In this document: piece after piece, positions 46,009 through 59,152 of the stretch
Layout of the letters: every line of letters begins with the position of its first letter
How positions within the stretch are numbered: the stretch's first letter is position 1
Origin: Carya illinoinensis
Lineage: Eukaryota > Streptophyta > Magnoliopsida > Fagales > Juglandaceae
Length of the DNA stretch: 64,000 nt
Reading direction: 5' to 3'
Assembly (NCBI RefSeq): GCF_018687715.1
Contig: NC_056752.1
Coordinates: 37,084,001 to 37,148,000 of the forward strand
Position numbers and translations under genes: made by a program
Notes under the pieces: generated by a model
The model's database searches: none
Told to the model about the DNA's origin: nothing
What the model saw: only the letters and a program-made list of their open reading frames with translations

Positions 46009-47098
46009 CTTGTACGTTTGCGTCTCACTCTCTCCAGAGATACAAAGACATTTTAACAGTAACATGCTCTCTCTGAACCTTAAAACGGGGCGTTTTGGGG
46101 AAACTGTAAAACAGTGTATTCCGCACAATATCAGTATTTTATTATTGATTTAACTTTTTAATATTGAAAAATAAAAATAAAAAATAAATTCTGATCTACA
46201 ATAAAGAAATTATCAACGTAAAAGAATGAGGATATAATTTATAGCATAATTTAAATTAAAAAATATCAGAAAAACCATACAAAGAATCAATATTTTTATA
46301 TAGTTATAGATATTCCCTTCTATTGGCATACATCAGTGTGTTATAAACCAAGTTCACCACATAAACAGAGAGAAAACCTGGTCATTGCATTATATGTCAA
46401 GACTTTCATTCCAAAATCCATTACAAACTACACAGATTTCATTAATGAAGTTGATCATCTATTATAAAATCACTAGACCAACCAACAAGTCCATTACAAT
46501 AGATGTTGCCTCATTACATTTGTAAGCCACCAGCACTGTCTCATTACATTTGTAATTCCATTACAAAAGACCAAGGCCACCAGCAAGTCTAAAAAGCAAT
46601 TTCACCAGCAACTAGCAAGTAAAGTACAATAGAGCAAGTTCACCAGCAAGTCAAACAAGAAAACCAACAGCAACAATCAGATGTTGTCTCATTACATTTG
46701 TAATTCCATTACAAAAACCAAGTCCAACAACAATCCAGCAAGTCAAAAAACCCATTCCACAAGAAAGTAAAAAACGCACTCCCACCAGCAACAACATGTA
46801 CAACAAAAAATACAAGACTGGAAAACATGCAAGTTGTAAATGAAGAACAAATGAAGGTTTGCCAGGGACAACTGAAGAACATGTCATGAATGGTGCATAT
46901 CATAAAGAACCAAAAGCCCATTCAAACAATCAACAAGGTTGGATTTTATAGCAACTCGTTGTTGCAGCTGCTTTGCATTTTTCAGAGAATAGGGTGATAG
47001 AGTATAACAAATAAGCATGTAATACTTATCAGTTTTTTAGAGAATTTACAATTTACAATACTTATCAATTTTTTCAAAACCTGTAAGCATAACATTGT
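46009..47098. other. Upstream and intergenic region with repeated CATTACATTTGTAA words
   Basis: The first ~100 bp is the leader of the pseudouridine synthase gene. From about 46490 to 46730 the words CTCATTACATTTGTAA and CCATTACAAAA recur three times (about 46512, 46538 and 46688), mixed with CACCAGCAAGT words. This looks like a decayed repeat. No gene is recognised. Confidence 0.4.
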
Positions 47099-47109
47099 GA
47101 CAAAAAACT

Positions 47110-47349
47110 CATTTTTTTTATTGGTACCAAGTGTCCAAGAACAGCATCCCGACTAATCTCGATGGTGTACAGGCTCTCGGTAAAGAGTTTTTTAAAGGTA
47201 CATCTCAGGTAATTCAAGGAAAAAATCATCTAGTCCAATGGCCCCTAGAGATTGTTTGCCGTTAAGGGGATTTGAACCTTAGACCTGGAGGAAGCATACC
47301 CCTAAGCACGAGGCCTTTACCACTTAAGCCAACCCCTAGGGGTTATTGA
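47110..47349 (-). mobile_element. tRNA-derived SINE
   Basis: On the minus strand the head reads GGGGTTGGCTTAAGTGGTAA, with the Pol III A box TGGCTTAAGTGGT (rc 47319-47331) and B box GGTTCAAATCC (rc 47268-47278). The tail ends GGACACTTGGTACCAATAAA with an A-run. It is flanked by GACAAAAAACT at 47099-47109 and 47350-47360. The tRNA-like head, body, A-tail and duplication together define a SINE. Confidence 0.88.
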
Positions 47350-47360
47350 GACAAAAAACT

Positions 47361-48698
47361 TGTTGAACCCAAGATTTTAAGTTTTGTGTAATTATATATT
47401 TACACATGGATTTTGATGATAACAAATAAATTCAAAGAATAAAGAAGTGTCAAGATCAAGTTGTCTACATAAGGGAGTCAAGCACATCAAGGAAACAAAC
47501 ATGAGCAAGAAGGGAACAAGTTCACATTAAAATTATAGAGTAATATTGTAAATCTCTTCAAAATTCGAAATTAGGATTAATGCTCAAAATTAATATTTTA
47601 TCATAAAGCATTAAAATACATTTTTCACATGTGCATGAATATTTTTGAAAATTAAATTTGAAAATTTTGAAAGATGATTGATTGTCATCTTTTACATGTG
47701 CATGCCTTGATTAAAGGGTTGAACTTTGAAAATATTAAAGATGATTGATTGTCATCTTTCACATGTGCATGTTTTATTTGAATATTTTCAAAAGTGATTG
47801 ATACTTTTTTGGACTTATACAAAAGGTAGATGATTTTGTTTGAAAATTTTGAAAAGTAAAGTGTGCTCATTTTGTCATATGCAAAAAGTAAAAGATTAGG
47901 TTTGAATTTTTTGAAAAGGAAAGTGTGCTTATTTTGTCATATGCCAAAAGTAAAAGATTAAGTTTGATTTTTTTTAAAAATGAATGATGTTGTCTTTGAC
48001 AATTGAAAAAAAAGAACCTTTTATTTGAATTTTTTGAAAAAGTGAATGATGTTGTCTTTGACATGTGAATCTTTTTAAATTTGAATATAAAGTCTCATAT
48101 GCCTATAAATAGTCATTTGAGAGTTTCACATTTACAACACCAAGAGCATACAACATTCATTCAAAACTTTCATTCTCTCTTCTCTAAGCATTGAGCCTTA
48201 ATCCTTGTTCATTTTGAGAGATATAGTTTGCGCTGTATTGTTCTTACTTCACTCATTGAGGAGTGTTTTCTGATAACCTACCCACTATCAGTTTTTGTAT
48301 CAGAAAAAGGGTGTGTATAATCCTTGTGCGTGTAGAAAGTATTCTACACGGGGAATAGTTGAATCACCACGTGTAAGGTGATTGCAAGTGTAGAGGGTGT
48401 TCTACACGGATCCTTTGTAGCGGTGTTGTTCAAAGGTGTAATAGGTTTCTATCTCCACCTGAAAGAGGTTGAATAGTGAATTTGGGGAATCCTCAAGGGG
48501 TAGCTTTAGGCGAGGACGTAGGCAGTGGGGCCGAACCTCGTTAACATACTGAGTTTGCTTCTCTCTTACCCTTACTCTTTATATTTATTGTTATTTCATA
48601 TTTTGTTTATATTTTATATTATATATTTGATTTATAATTGTTATTTTTTTAATACAACTCAATTCACCCCCCCTCTCGTGTTAGTCATCTGGGCAACA
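47361..48698 (+). mobile_element. Solo LTR of a copia (SIRE-like) retrotransposon
   Basis: Starts TGTTGAACCC and ends GGGCAACA (inverted TGTTG...CAACA). It is flanked by AAACT (47356-47360) and ATACT (48699-48703), a 5-bp duplication with one change. The late CACCCCCCCTCTCGTGTTAG word and TTGATGATAAC near the start are typical of SIRE-type copia LTRs. Internal repeats (GATGATTGATTGTCATCTTT words, 47670-48060) are present. No PBS or coding sequence follows, so recombination has left one LTR. Confidence 0.75.
47670..48065 (+). repeat. Degenerate 60-80 bp repeats inside the solo LTR
   Basis: GATTGATTGTCATCTTTNACATGTGCATG occurs near 47677 and 47739. AAAGTGTGCTNATTTTGTCATATGC occurs near 47858 and 47919, and AATGATGTTGTCTTTGACA near 47980 and 48045. 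These are paired, diverged tandem units. Confidence 0.7.
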
Positions 48699-49149
48699 AT
48701 ACTCATGAAGAACATCGAAGGCATAACATAAATCAAAGAGCACAAATCATTAAAAAAAAAATTATACACAGCAGCCTCACACTTTTTTCACACCATTTAA
48801 ATATGTGATTTTACTATTTTACTCTCTTTTATTCTTCGCTCAAAAATTTTGGTGTGTTGGGTGTAAGGCTGTTGTGTAGCATACCTCTAAAAAAAATATT
48901 TCGACAAAAACCAAGGTGGGCTTCACCAAAAACTACAAAACTTTCAACATTTAGAATCCCTAACCTTTGGGCACCGATTAACAAAAATACAAACCTAAGA
49001 AAATAAAACTCCCAAACTCCTTTAAAATAAAAAAATAAAAAATTATGGTACCCCAATTTTATTGACAGCACTCACTTGTGGCAGAGAAAAATCGTGGTTA
49101 CAACTGTGATGCTTAGGACTTACAAAAGGAAAAAAAAAATCCCAAGCAT

Positions 49150-52100
49150 CCAAAACCAAAACTAAAACCCAAAAAAATAACATAGACTACAAAGTAACAC
49201 AACCAAAAAGCCATACCATAAAAAACCAAACACCAAACAAGAAACTGAAACCTGTAAGAAAAACACACATACAAGAAAAAGAAAACAAAACCACTTGCAA
49301 GAAAACAAGATTAGCACACGCAAAAAGATAAGGAAAAAATAAGAGTGAAAAAGACCATAAATCAACCAAAGAAATATTAGCAGCAACGAATGACACAACT
49401 TATCCAAACGAATGAGACCTCGAAGTAATCTCGGAGCATCCCCAATAGTCTGCCACTCCATGTGATTACCCATTGCACCATATTTTGCAAGCCAATCTGC
49501 ATCTTTATTCCCTTCTCTAAAAATATGATTCATGGAACAATCCATCGACTCCATAATTGCAACGATTTCCTCCCAAATATCTTCCAAGTACAAAACCCCA
49601 CATCACCTTCTATTCCACCACTTCACCACCACTTAAGAGTCTAGTTCAATCTCCACAAAACCAATCTCCAGGTTTTTGTGAGCTTTAAGACCTTGCATAA
49701 GAGCTAATAACTCATCTCTATTATTAGAACCAATGTCTATAGGAGAAGCAAAGACATGAATCAAATTTCCATGAGCATCTCTGATAAGACCACCCAACTC
49801 AAAGGATCTAGGATTACCAAAACTACTGCCGTCTATATTTAGCTTAAACCAACCATAAGTGGGCTTTTTCCAGTCCACCAACTTGGGACAACGCCTTGAC
49901 GGGACTAAAGACGAAATAGACAAAGAATGTAAGACTTGAACATCATTTCTAGAACATTTAGTAACCTTGTGAATGTCTTGACAAGCCAACCTAATCCAAT
50001 ATTGGATCGATTGCCATACCACACTGAAAGACTCAAGCCTACCCTCTATATGAGCTATCATCTACGACGCTAAAGACGCCAAGAGATGAAAGAATGAAGA
50101 ATCCTCACAATAATCCCCACTTGAGAAAAAGAGGACACTCGACAAAACCATGCAGCCACTATTTCCTTCCAAGTGCTACCAAGAGGTCAACCAAAGATAG
50201 CATCGTAATAATGCCACACCTGAGCAGCAAAATCTCCTGCAAACAACATGTGGTTTTGATCTTCATACTTACTCTCATGACAACAATCACACCAAGAAAC
50301 AATTGAAATACCAATTCGATGAAGGCAATCATCAACACTTATGCATTATTCCATGCCTTCCACATAGAAACCGAGACCTTCAGAGGAATCAGTTTATGCC
50401 ACATCCACTTATGCCCTGCCATACTAGAGCCTTTTATACAGATACAGTCCCAGGCTAATTTAGTAGAAAAACAACCATTATCCTATTTCATCCAAATCAA
50501 CACATTTGCACCCCTCTTAGAAACAGCTAGAGATTCCAAAAATATCTTCTACATTATCATGCCCCACTAGCCTAGCTAGCAGATCAACATCCCACGAATT
50601 ATCCAATTTGCAATTCATAACTTTTATCATAGGAAGTTCGACAATCGGAAAATTATTGACTAAAGGACCTCGATCCTACCATTTATCATTTCAAAAGAAA
50701 ATGTTACCTTCTCTTATATGCCACTTTGAATTATCAAGAACCAACTAAGTACTTTTAACCAGCATCTTCCAAAATCTTGTACCCTTGTGTGAATCAAGAA
50801 GAGTCCAAGGCTTGGAGCCCACATATTTACCTTTAAAGAACTGAGCCCAAAGAGACTTACCCTGGATTAAATTCCACACAAATTTCATATGCAAAGCCTT
50901 TTGCATTTCATCAAGGTTACATAAACCCATACCCTCTTCTTCAACTAGTTTACACATTTTATGCCAAGCCACCAATTTTTCTTACATTTACCATTAATCT
51001 CTCCTTAAAAGAAAGTGCTCATTAGACGGTGTAACTCTTTTATAATTGATTGAGGTACTTGCAAAGCAAAAAACAAGTGCAAAACCATACTAGAAAGCAC
51101 ACACCAAATTAAAATAAGGCAGCCTCTTGAAGATGGAGTCTTCATTTTACAACCACTACTTTTATGAATTAAAATAAGGCGGCTTCCTAAAGATAAAGTG
51201 TTCATCTTCCAACCACTGATTTTATTCTTAACTTTGTTAATCATTTCTTCGAGGTACACATGTTTGAGTCTTTCCAGTATAATAAGCACCCCTATATATT
51301 TGAAGGGAAAGAAACCTTCTGACAATCCCATCATATGCTTAAGAGCTCTCTTGTGACCCATAGAGAAAATCTTGGAAAAAAAACATAGCTGTTTTATCTT
51401 TATTAATCCTCTAGTCTGACCACTTCTCATACTTCTCAAAAATAGCTAACAGCTCCTGAATGGATCTCGTACTACCATTAGTAAAAATCACAACATTATC
51501 AGCACACATAAGATAAGAAATTTGAATCATAGCTCAGGCTTGTGAAAATTGACCAAAACTTTTCTCTACAACACTATGCTTAATAAGTCCAGAAAGAAAC
51601 TCTTGAAGAATGATAAACAAATAGGGAGAGAGATTGTCCCCCTAATGCAATCTTCGGCCTCCTTAGAAAAAACATTTAGAGGTACCATTCATTATAACAA
51701 AAAACCAAGGAGAGGAAATACAAACTTGAAATAAATGACACGCCTGAGGGGAAAAACCAAGCAATGAATAACCTCCAATCAACCCAATCATACTCTTTTG
51801 CCATGTCCACTTTGAGAATAATATTGCAACTATGAGCCTTTTTGTTAATAGAATGGACTATTTCCTGCGTGAGAGAGATATTCTCAAATAAGCTACACTC
51901 AGGAATAAAAGCAACCTACTCAAGAGAAATCATTCTAGGAAGGAGACTCGTCAACCAATTAACAATGATTTTGGGGCATATCTTATAAAACACTAAGCAA
52001 AGGCTAACAGGCCTGAACTTATCGAAACCCGTAGGCATATCCACCTTCAGAATTAAGACAATGAAAGAAGCTGAGTAGAATTTTGGTAATTTATTTGAGA

Positions 52101-52660
52101 GAAAAAAGTTTGAAATTACTTCCCAAACATCTAACTTCACAATCTCCAAGCAACTCTTCAAAAACCCCACACCAAAACCATTAGGCCATGGAGAGCTATT
52201 TATTGCAATAGAAGAAATAGCCTTAAAAACTTCATCCATAGAAGGAATACAACAAATACGGGCATTCTCCTCTTTGGAGATAACTGGCGAGATTAAATAA
52301 AGGAAGATCCCTAGCAGGGTCTGCTTGAAGAAAATTAGAAAAATAATCCATGGCACCTTGGTGAATAGCTTCTGGCAATTCGAAAACAACACCATCCTTG
52401 GCTCTCATATCCCAAATATATTTCCTTCTCTTATTCACAAGACACGCTCGAAAAAAAGTGAAGTTACGATCCCCCTTCACCTTCCATTTTAACTTAGACA
52501 TCTGTGCCAGCCTCATATCCTCCCTACACCTCCACAATTCCAGTTTCATTGAAATCCAATTTAACTCCCTATCTGCATCATTATCTCATCCCTACATAAG
52601 CCTCATTTTTTGCTTTGCTAGGGTTTTCAAAAACTCTTGCTGCTTTTGGTTTCCCATGTA
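49150..52660 (-). pseudogene. LINE remnant, minus strand (reverse transcriptase to RNase H)
   Basis: Reading the minus strand from high to low coordinates: a pre-RT segment at 52549-52232 (RLAQMSKLKWKVKGDRNFTF), RT N-terminus at 52395-51916 (NSSPWPNGFGVGFLKSC, FDKFRPVSLCLVFYKIC), the catalytic loop near 51500 where the expected FADD reads CADN, a thumb segment at 51439-51005 (GWKMNTLSLGSRLILI), zf-RVT-proximal sequence at 50975-50745, and RNase H at 50061-49633 (FKLNIDGSSFG) with its end at 49593-49400 (DADWLAKYGA). Many stops and frameshifts are present. The poly(A) end and endonuclease are not found, so it is truncated. Confidence 0.82.
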
Positions 52661-53284
52661 GGGCTGCATGGTAGCCACTGAACCCAACGAAGGTCCCATC
52701 TATACGTGGACCTTGTATCAATGGTGCCTCAGCCCTTTCCTAATCTGTCTGTTCCTCTCCATGCACCGAAATCCATTGATGGCAAGCTTTACTTTCAATT
52801 CTCAAAGGAAGAAACCTCCTGCTCGACAGAACCTTTCAAGTTCTCTATCATCCTCAAGTTTCTTAGGCAATGTCTATCTCTAGATGCCATCTGGGCCTTC
52901 ATATGTAGTCGATGGATTCTAGAAGGCACCCCGGTGGTTTCGGCTATGAGGCGTTTGCGTAATGTTTTTATCTACATGTCATCAGAAGCTGATTTTATGA
53001 AGGCGTTATCGCGTGAAGCGTGCGACATCGATGGTGTTATATATCGTGTGTTTCAGTGGACGCCTAAGTTCAGTAAAGATGAAGAACCATCATTGGTTCC
53101 AATATGGATAGTGCTACCAAGTTTACCACCAAACTTCTACCATGAATCACTCTTGCGTACTCTCACTACCAAGTTTACCACCAAACCCCCAACTCTCAAC
53201 AGTTGTTGTAGAGAAAATAAACTCATTTTAATTAAAGTATTGCTTGAGAGGAACAGAAAAAAATTGGCTTTGAATTTACCCTAG
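52640..53284 (+). pseudogene. LINE ORF1 fragment with DUF4283 domain, plus strand
   Basis: From 52706 a 192-codon frame reads DLVSMVPQPFPNLSVP, then FKFSIILKFLRQCLSLDAIW, VFIYMSSEADFMKALSREAC and SLVPIWIVLPSLPPNFYH. This is the DUF4283 RNA-binding domain of plant LINE ORF1. No ORF2 follows, so the element is truncated. It is head to head with the minus-strand LINE remnant, so the two are separate insertions or a rearranged copy. Confidence 0.7.
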
Positions 53285-53390
53285 ATTCGTCATTGAAGTG
53301 CTTTACCGATGAGGAAGTGCAAAGTCATTGTGTGAATGAAGACCTCAAATATGAAAATGAAGCCACAAAAGCTCAAGGAATGGATCAATT

Positions 53391-53498
53391 AGTCTCGGCC
53401 AGAGAGAGAGAACAAAGAAGAAGATTAGAAAAATTTACCATTCAAGTCTCGGCCAGAGAGAGAACAAAGAAGAAGATTAGAAAAATTTACCATTCAAG
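53391..53498 (+). repeat. ~54-bp tandem duplication (AGTCTCGGCCAGAGAGAG unit)
   Basis: AGTCTCGGCCAGAGAGAG starts at 53391 and again at 53445; the units run through AAGATTAGAAAAATTTACCATTC and differ by two bases of GA repeat. Confidence 0.88.
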
Positions 53499-53559
53499 CT
53501 TGATAGGAAGACTTGTGCGAGAGGCAGAGAGGGGTTTTGTCGAGAAGAGGAGATGATTT

Positions 53560-56020
53560 ATTGTTCGGGTTTGAATGCTTGTGCGAGTGGAGGAGTGAGA
53601 TAGGTTTGTCAAGGAAATGAGAGAAAAGGAGTGGAGAAATTTCATACCATTTGGGGTTTCTGTAGAAGAGAGGTGAGATTTAGTCTATTGGAGCAAAGGG
53701 ATGAGAAAGAAATTACTATAAATTCTTCAATAGATGGTGAATAATAACCATACAACATGGAGAGTTACTGTAGCTAACAAGCAAAATATTTGCTTTTTTC
53801 CTTTTCCAATGTAGACCATAAGGGATTGTTAGCCAAATTTTGGTTTGTATTTACATTTGGCTAAGCCAATGAGAATTGCTAAAGAAGTTTGCACAAAATC
53901 ATCTTTCATTAAAAAAAAAAAAGGAGGTACTGATAATTTTTTTTATAACCCTCATAGCACCGACAGTCAAATATGACGAATTTCTAGTTAAATTTGTTGG
54001 CATTGGATTAGCCATAACAAGACCATCCAAGTTTTCACCTAAAATAACTAACTCTTCAAATTTGACTTGTACTGTAGCTGGGTCATCTTATTTTTTAATG
54101 AATATTCTTCTAATGGAACCCACTTCTCCTCTCTCCACTTCAATTTCTTTCCCACGCATATTAGAAATTTCACATTTCCCTTTTCTTTCCCACACCGTTT
54201 GGTTTCCTATGATCACCCCCAAGATTTCCCCACCATTAGCTATTCCAGCTTGGCTCATCTATCATCGCTGCTTCAACTTCGACTAAACCAATATCACCTT
54301 TATCATTGGCATATCTTGAACCAAGCCTTTTCTCTGCCCTCACTTCAAGCAACTGGTCCGATTGAACATCACCATTGCACCACCCACAATGGTTTCGTCT
54401 GGTCTTTGTGATGCCACCACACCACTCTCTCTAATCTTACCTGTTCTCTTTCTCTCCCAATTTGACTAGGTATGCAATATTAAAAAATGGGTCTTTACAT
54501 TTCTTCTTCCTCACATATAAGCATTTGTCTATCTACCAATCGAAAGCAAAACATAAGCATTTCTATGAGAATAGCATCTGTGTTTCTTGTTTAGTGTTAC
54601 AATATTTAGGGTTTATAAGTTGGTTGAGTATAATCAGATTTAGGGTTTACGAATTGTTTGAATTCAAAATCAAGGCATATGATCTGATTAATCAAAACAA
54701 AGTAAATTTTTCAAAGAAAGACTGATTTCTATGATGATAGACATAGTTGTCTAGTAGTTTTTCTTTTAAATAAAAAGGAACGTAAGCCATGTTTATTGCT
54801 ATGTGTGATTTTGAGTTTTCTCCCCAAGAAAATAACATAAGTGAACAACCAAGGATTTAGCTAGCAGCATATATTGTTTTAAGTTCTGAAATTTTGCAGA
54901 ATATAACGTGAGTCTTTGTGTGATTTTTGATGTTTGATTCATGGGTTTTATAAAGAATTTTTTTGTTTGATATGGTTCATGTATGTTGTTTTCATTCTCT
55001 TATTTATAGATATCACTATTATAGTATGTTTGCTACTTATCCAAGGAAAAACTATGATACTCTCTTTGTAAATGTGATTTCTTCCTACCAGCTCAGCCTC
55101 TAATCTTAGATGCAAAAAAAAAATATATATATATATATATGACCAATAAGAATTTAAACTAAAATTCACATTTAATAGCAACAAAGAGAAGTATGAATTT
55201 GAAAAACCATTAGTTTATTGTTGGAATTGTCAATTATGTATTTGGGCATCTAAGTTTGTAGTTGAAAAAACATTAGTTCACAAATTTCATATTGTCAGAA
55301 TCATTAGTTTGTGATATTGTGGACTAACCATGTGAGACTCATTAGTTTGCTACTAGATGTGTTGATCTAAATTTGAAAAAGCATTAGTTTGTTGCTGGAA
55401 GCATTTGAAAAAGCATTAGTTTGCTAGAAGTATGGCTTTAAAAAGCTCTCTTACCATTTTAACTCTATATTTGTCTTGTTTCCTAATTCAATATGAATGC
55501 TCTTTTGAACTTTATAGCAACTAATGTGTTCATTTTTTTCCAACAGTTTTTCCCTTTGGTTTTCTAATATTCAATAACAAATCCACTAATGAGTTTCATT
55601 TGAGTTTTTGGTCAATGAACCTAGTTACGTAAGCCTATTTAAGCAACAACTAATGAGTTTTTGGTTTTGTTTATAGCTCCAATGTGTTTGCTAATCCAAT
55701 GTTATGTGTCATATAGAATTGTATAAATGAAATCACTGTGTTTATTTCCATTATTGAGTATATTTAGTAGAATTTGTTTATGGTAATATGAGACTTTGTT
55801 TATTGAGTCTATTGGAATTATGAAATTCTGTTTATTTTGTACAATTAAACTTGAATCAAGGATTGACACCATATTTGATGAAGATCCATTCTTCACCATT
55901 CTATTCCAAAGTGGTGTACAAGATATCTCCAACACCCTAATAGCTCACAGACATGATAATGTTGTACTCCAAGCAACACAAATAAAAAATGAAAAATACT
56001 ACCTAGTAAGAAAAATTAAT
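53560..56020. other. AT-rich intergenic DNA with MITE-like ends and short repeats
   Basis: A TTAGCCAAATTTTG...TTTGGCTAAGCCAATG segment at about 53828-53870 resembles 57392-57430 in the same orientation, probably ends of related MITEs. CATTAGTTTG words recur six or seven times between 55208 and 55432. The frame at 53876-54286 and others have no recognised domain. No gene is supported. Confidence 0.35.
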
Positions 56021-56900
56021 GAGGTGTGTTTTTCACCATAGAGGATGACAATCTCCTCATGTCGGCTTGGCTCAACATTAGCATGGATGTTATTTGGGGG
56101 ATTGACCCAAATTCACACAAATATCAAAGAGAATTTATAATTATTACAATGAGTATAAAAAACCTAGAAATCCAAAATGTTATGTTATATCATTAACTAA
56201 TTGATAGCCAGTGATCTAAAAATACACAAATAAGTTTTTTGCTCCTATAGCTAAGTAGAATCATTACATTCAAGTGGTAGCACAAAACAAGACAATGTAT
56301 AAATTTCTAAATATGTCAATTATGAAATTTTTTGGAGAAATTTTCTTCTCACATTCTCGCTTAGCATATTTAGATTAAAAATGTGAAAATTATGTACATA
56401 GAGATTAAGAAGGCCAACTACACAATGGAACATTGCTGATGTCTAATGAGACACTAACTAAGATGGTAGTAACATATGTCGATGTTGTAAACTAAAAAAA
56501 AACCACATGGGAAATACCCAACCATTGCGGACTTGACTCCATTAGAAGATGACACGAATGAAAACAACATCAAGGTCATTTATAATAGACCTCCAAGCAA
56601 GAAGGATGAGAAAGAAATGAAGAAAAAGAGGAAGGCAAGAGAAGCTTCAAACTTTGAGTGTCATGCTGCCTTAACTCGCATGAGCAGTAACAAAACCATG
56701 TGCATAATGGAGAGAAGACAAGCGATCAGTATGGCGGACTCTGATAGGTTTGAATTACTAGCCCAAAATAAGAAGAAAATCGATATGGAGATTATGAAAT
56801 TAGATCTTGCTAGCATGAATGCAATGCCACAAGAGTATTTCCAAAATCTTTAGAAAGAAATTTTTGATCAATCAAAGTAGTTTTCATCTACACCTCAATC
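56020..56900 (+). pseudogene. PIF/Harbinger-type ORF1 remnant (SANT-like plus NAM-associated region)
   Basis: 56041-56100 translates as EDDNLLMSAWLNISMDVIWG, like the Myb/SANT DNA-binding domain of plant Harbinger ORF1 and related trihelix-like proteins. 56533-56853 gives 106 codons (DDTNENNIKVIYNRPPSKKD, MADSDRFELLAQNKKKIDME, NAMPQEYFQNL), matching the NAM-associated C-terminal region often annotated in such genes. Stops and shifts separate the two and end the frame. The DDE transposase was not found. Confidence 0.6.
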
Positions 56901-59152
56901 TCAACCTTTTGAGGATATATAGCCATTTGTTGTCTCTATTTTATTATTTTGGGCTATAAGTACGAGTATTACTCTTGTTATATGTTGTAATGTAAGTATT
57001 GACTAGCAACTATAGGTACAGTTGTTGTTATGTTGTGGGCTGTAAGTAAAGGGAACAATTATTGCCCAGCCTATATGTAAATATGGGTACTACCGCTATA
57101 AGTATTAACACATATTTTTGTCTTTTGTTATTGTGGGTTTTATATTTTCTGGACAGCAACATTTTGTGCACAATCATGTTGTAATTGTAGGTTGTGATAA
57201 CATGTGGGCAGCAATATATATAATAAAAAAGTAAGTTGTGATAATATATGGGTAGCAAAAAAGTATTTAAACAAATAAAAAAATCTTAGAAAATATAAAA
57301 AACAATAATATCTTATTATTATAAAAAGTGCAAAACCTAATCTAATGTTCAAGTTTTGAGAGATTAGTCAAAAGCCAAAAAGTGACATATTAGCCAAACT
57401 TTGACTTTTGGTATAGCTAATCTAATGTGAATGCCTTCACTTGATATAAATGATACTCTCTAGAGTACAAATTAATCTAGCTTTCATCTACAACAAACTC
57501 TATATAAGATCAATATCTTCCTCTGGCACCCAAATGCTTTTAGAAAGCGAACTTAAAAAAAAATACTTCCTCCATGCTTGTTTCTCATACTTGTTCTAAA
57601 AACTATGATGACAAAATTATTTGGGGTATCTAATAAGGAAGATAGCAACTTTGAAAGGAGTCAATCATAGATAAAATCCCATATTAAGATAAATCTCATG
57701 GAGTATAATGGTGTTGAACATTAAAAAGAGAAGATAGTTTCACTATTATTAGAATATGCAACAAGGCCAAGGAAAAAGGGCCATGTAACTATTTCGAGCA
57801 TTATAAAGACAAAATTTTATTAAATATTAATAAGGAAATTGTGCAACAATGCCAAGTATAAGGGATTGTGAAAGGTCTTAAATTGTACCAATAGTTAGAG
57901 GTAGTAAGCTTTAGAGACTATGCACTAGGTCCACATACTAATGTAGCTAGAAAAATTATTACACAAAATTAAGCTCATAGCTTGATATGGTACGCAGATT
58001 GTAAAATTATTTTTATTATAAAATAGTTATCATATTATACTATTAACTTTTAAGATGTCCACAAACAACTCAAAAAGCTTCATACTACCCGTCAAAAAAT
58101 AAAATTATACCACATTTTATCTAAGATGAATTATCTGATAAAATGGGAGACAAACTGCTAGCTGGTATCCATGTATTGTTGACAATTTCTTGGACATGAA
58201 AGATATAAACCCAAAGGAAAAAATGTGAAACACGAAATAATGATAGAAAGAAAATTACACCGATTTTTTAGTATCCTAAAGAACTAACATAGACCAATTT
58301 CTACACATCAGCGCCATCTACAACACTAACACAAAATACTTTTTTTTTTTTTTTTGTCATTCAATGACAACAGCCAATAGATGTCTATACATTCCTATAA
58401 AACACAAGATTGAAGCATCAAATGAGCATTGCATGACAATAACTTGGTTGAACTTCCATGCAATAATTTTAAAGTTAATTTCTAATGAATCCCATATGTT
58501 TAGCACATTAAGTTATCTCACAAAGAAGTGGGAGAATAATAGAGAATATTGAAGGGGGGAAGAGATAGAGAAATCTAGAAAATACTTGAGGCACTTGCAA
58601 AAAGAAAAAAGTTGTAGGCATATCTAATGTCTTAGACTAATTACTTACTAATATGGATAAATAATGAAGTTTGAATATAGGACTAAGGAGATTAAAATAC
58701 CACACTATTGGTCAACGTAGTTATAGAGTATAATGTGGCCTAAGATTCAAGAAGAGTAAATAATAGAAGAATACATGATTCTAGAAAGTACCAAGATACA
58801 GTTGCCCAAAAGTCAAGCTATGCATTTCTGATTGAGTTGAAAGAAGGGTTAAGTGTATGGGCGTTGGGTTAATGCATAAATAATAAGTTCATGTTCTAAT
58901 GCAGGCGAGGCCACAAATGGCAACCAATTACTCTAATGAAACTAGTTTGAAATTTTGAAACTAGCAATAAATTCAAGATATTTATGCATGCACTTCAGAC
59001 CTAATTTGTGATTCTAAAACACTAATTATTTAAGCAAATATGTAAAAAAAGAATGCACCAAAATGTAAGCGAATCCAAAAACACAAAAATGTTTCAAAAA
59101 TGTAACAACTTTGTATTATAAGAATGGAATTCAAGAAGCACCTGGACGTGAT
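56901..59152. other. AT-rich intergenic DNA, nothing recognised
   Basis: Low-complexity AT-rich sequence with poly(T) at 58340-58356 and GGCTATAAGTA/GTAGGTTGTGATAA words near 56950-57250 that may be the 3' part of the Harbinger-like remnant. Short frames carry no domain. Confidence 0.35.

Noticed and set aside
46651..46921. Membrane-protein-like minus-strand frames
   Set aside because: The hydrophobic appearance comes from reading a repeat of ACAACAA and CCAGCAAG words in reverse; there is no start context or domain.
47268..47331. Possible tRNA gene on the minus strand (A and B boxes present)
   Set aside because: The sequence continues into a SINE body with an A-rich tail and is flanked by a direct repeat, so it is the tRNA-derived head of a SINE.
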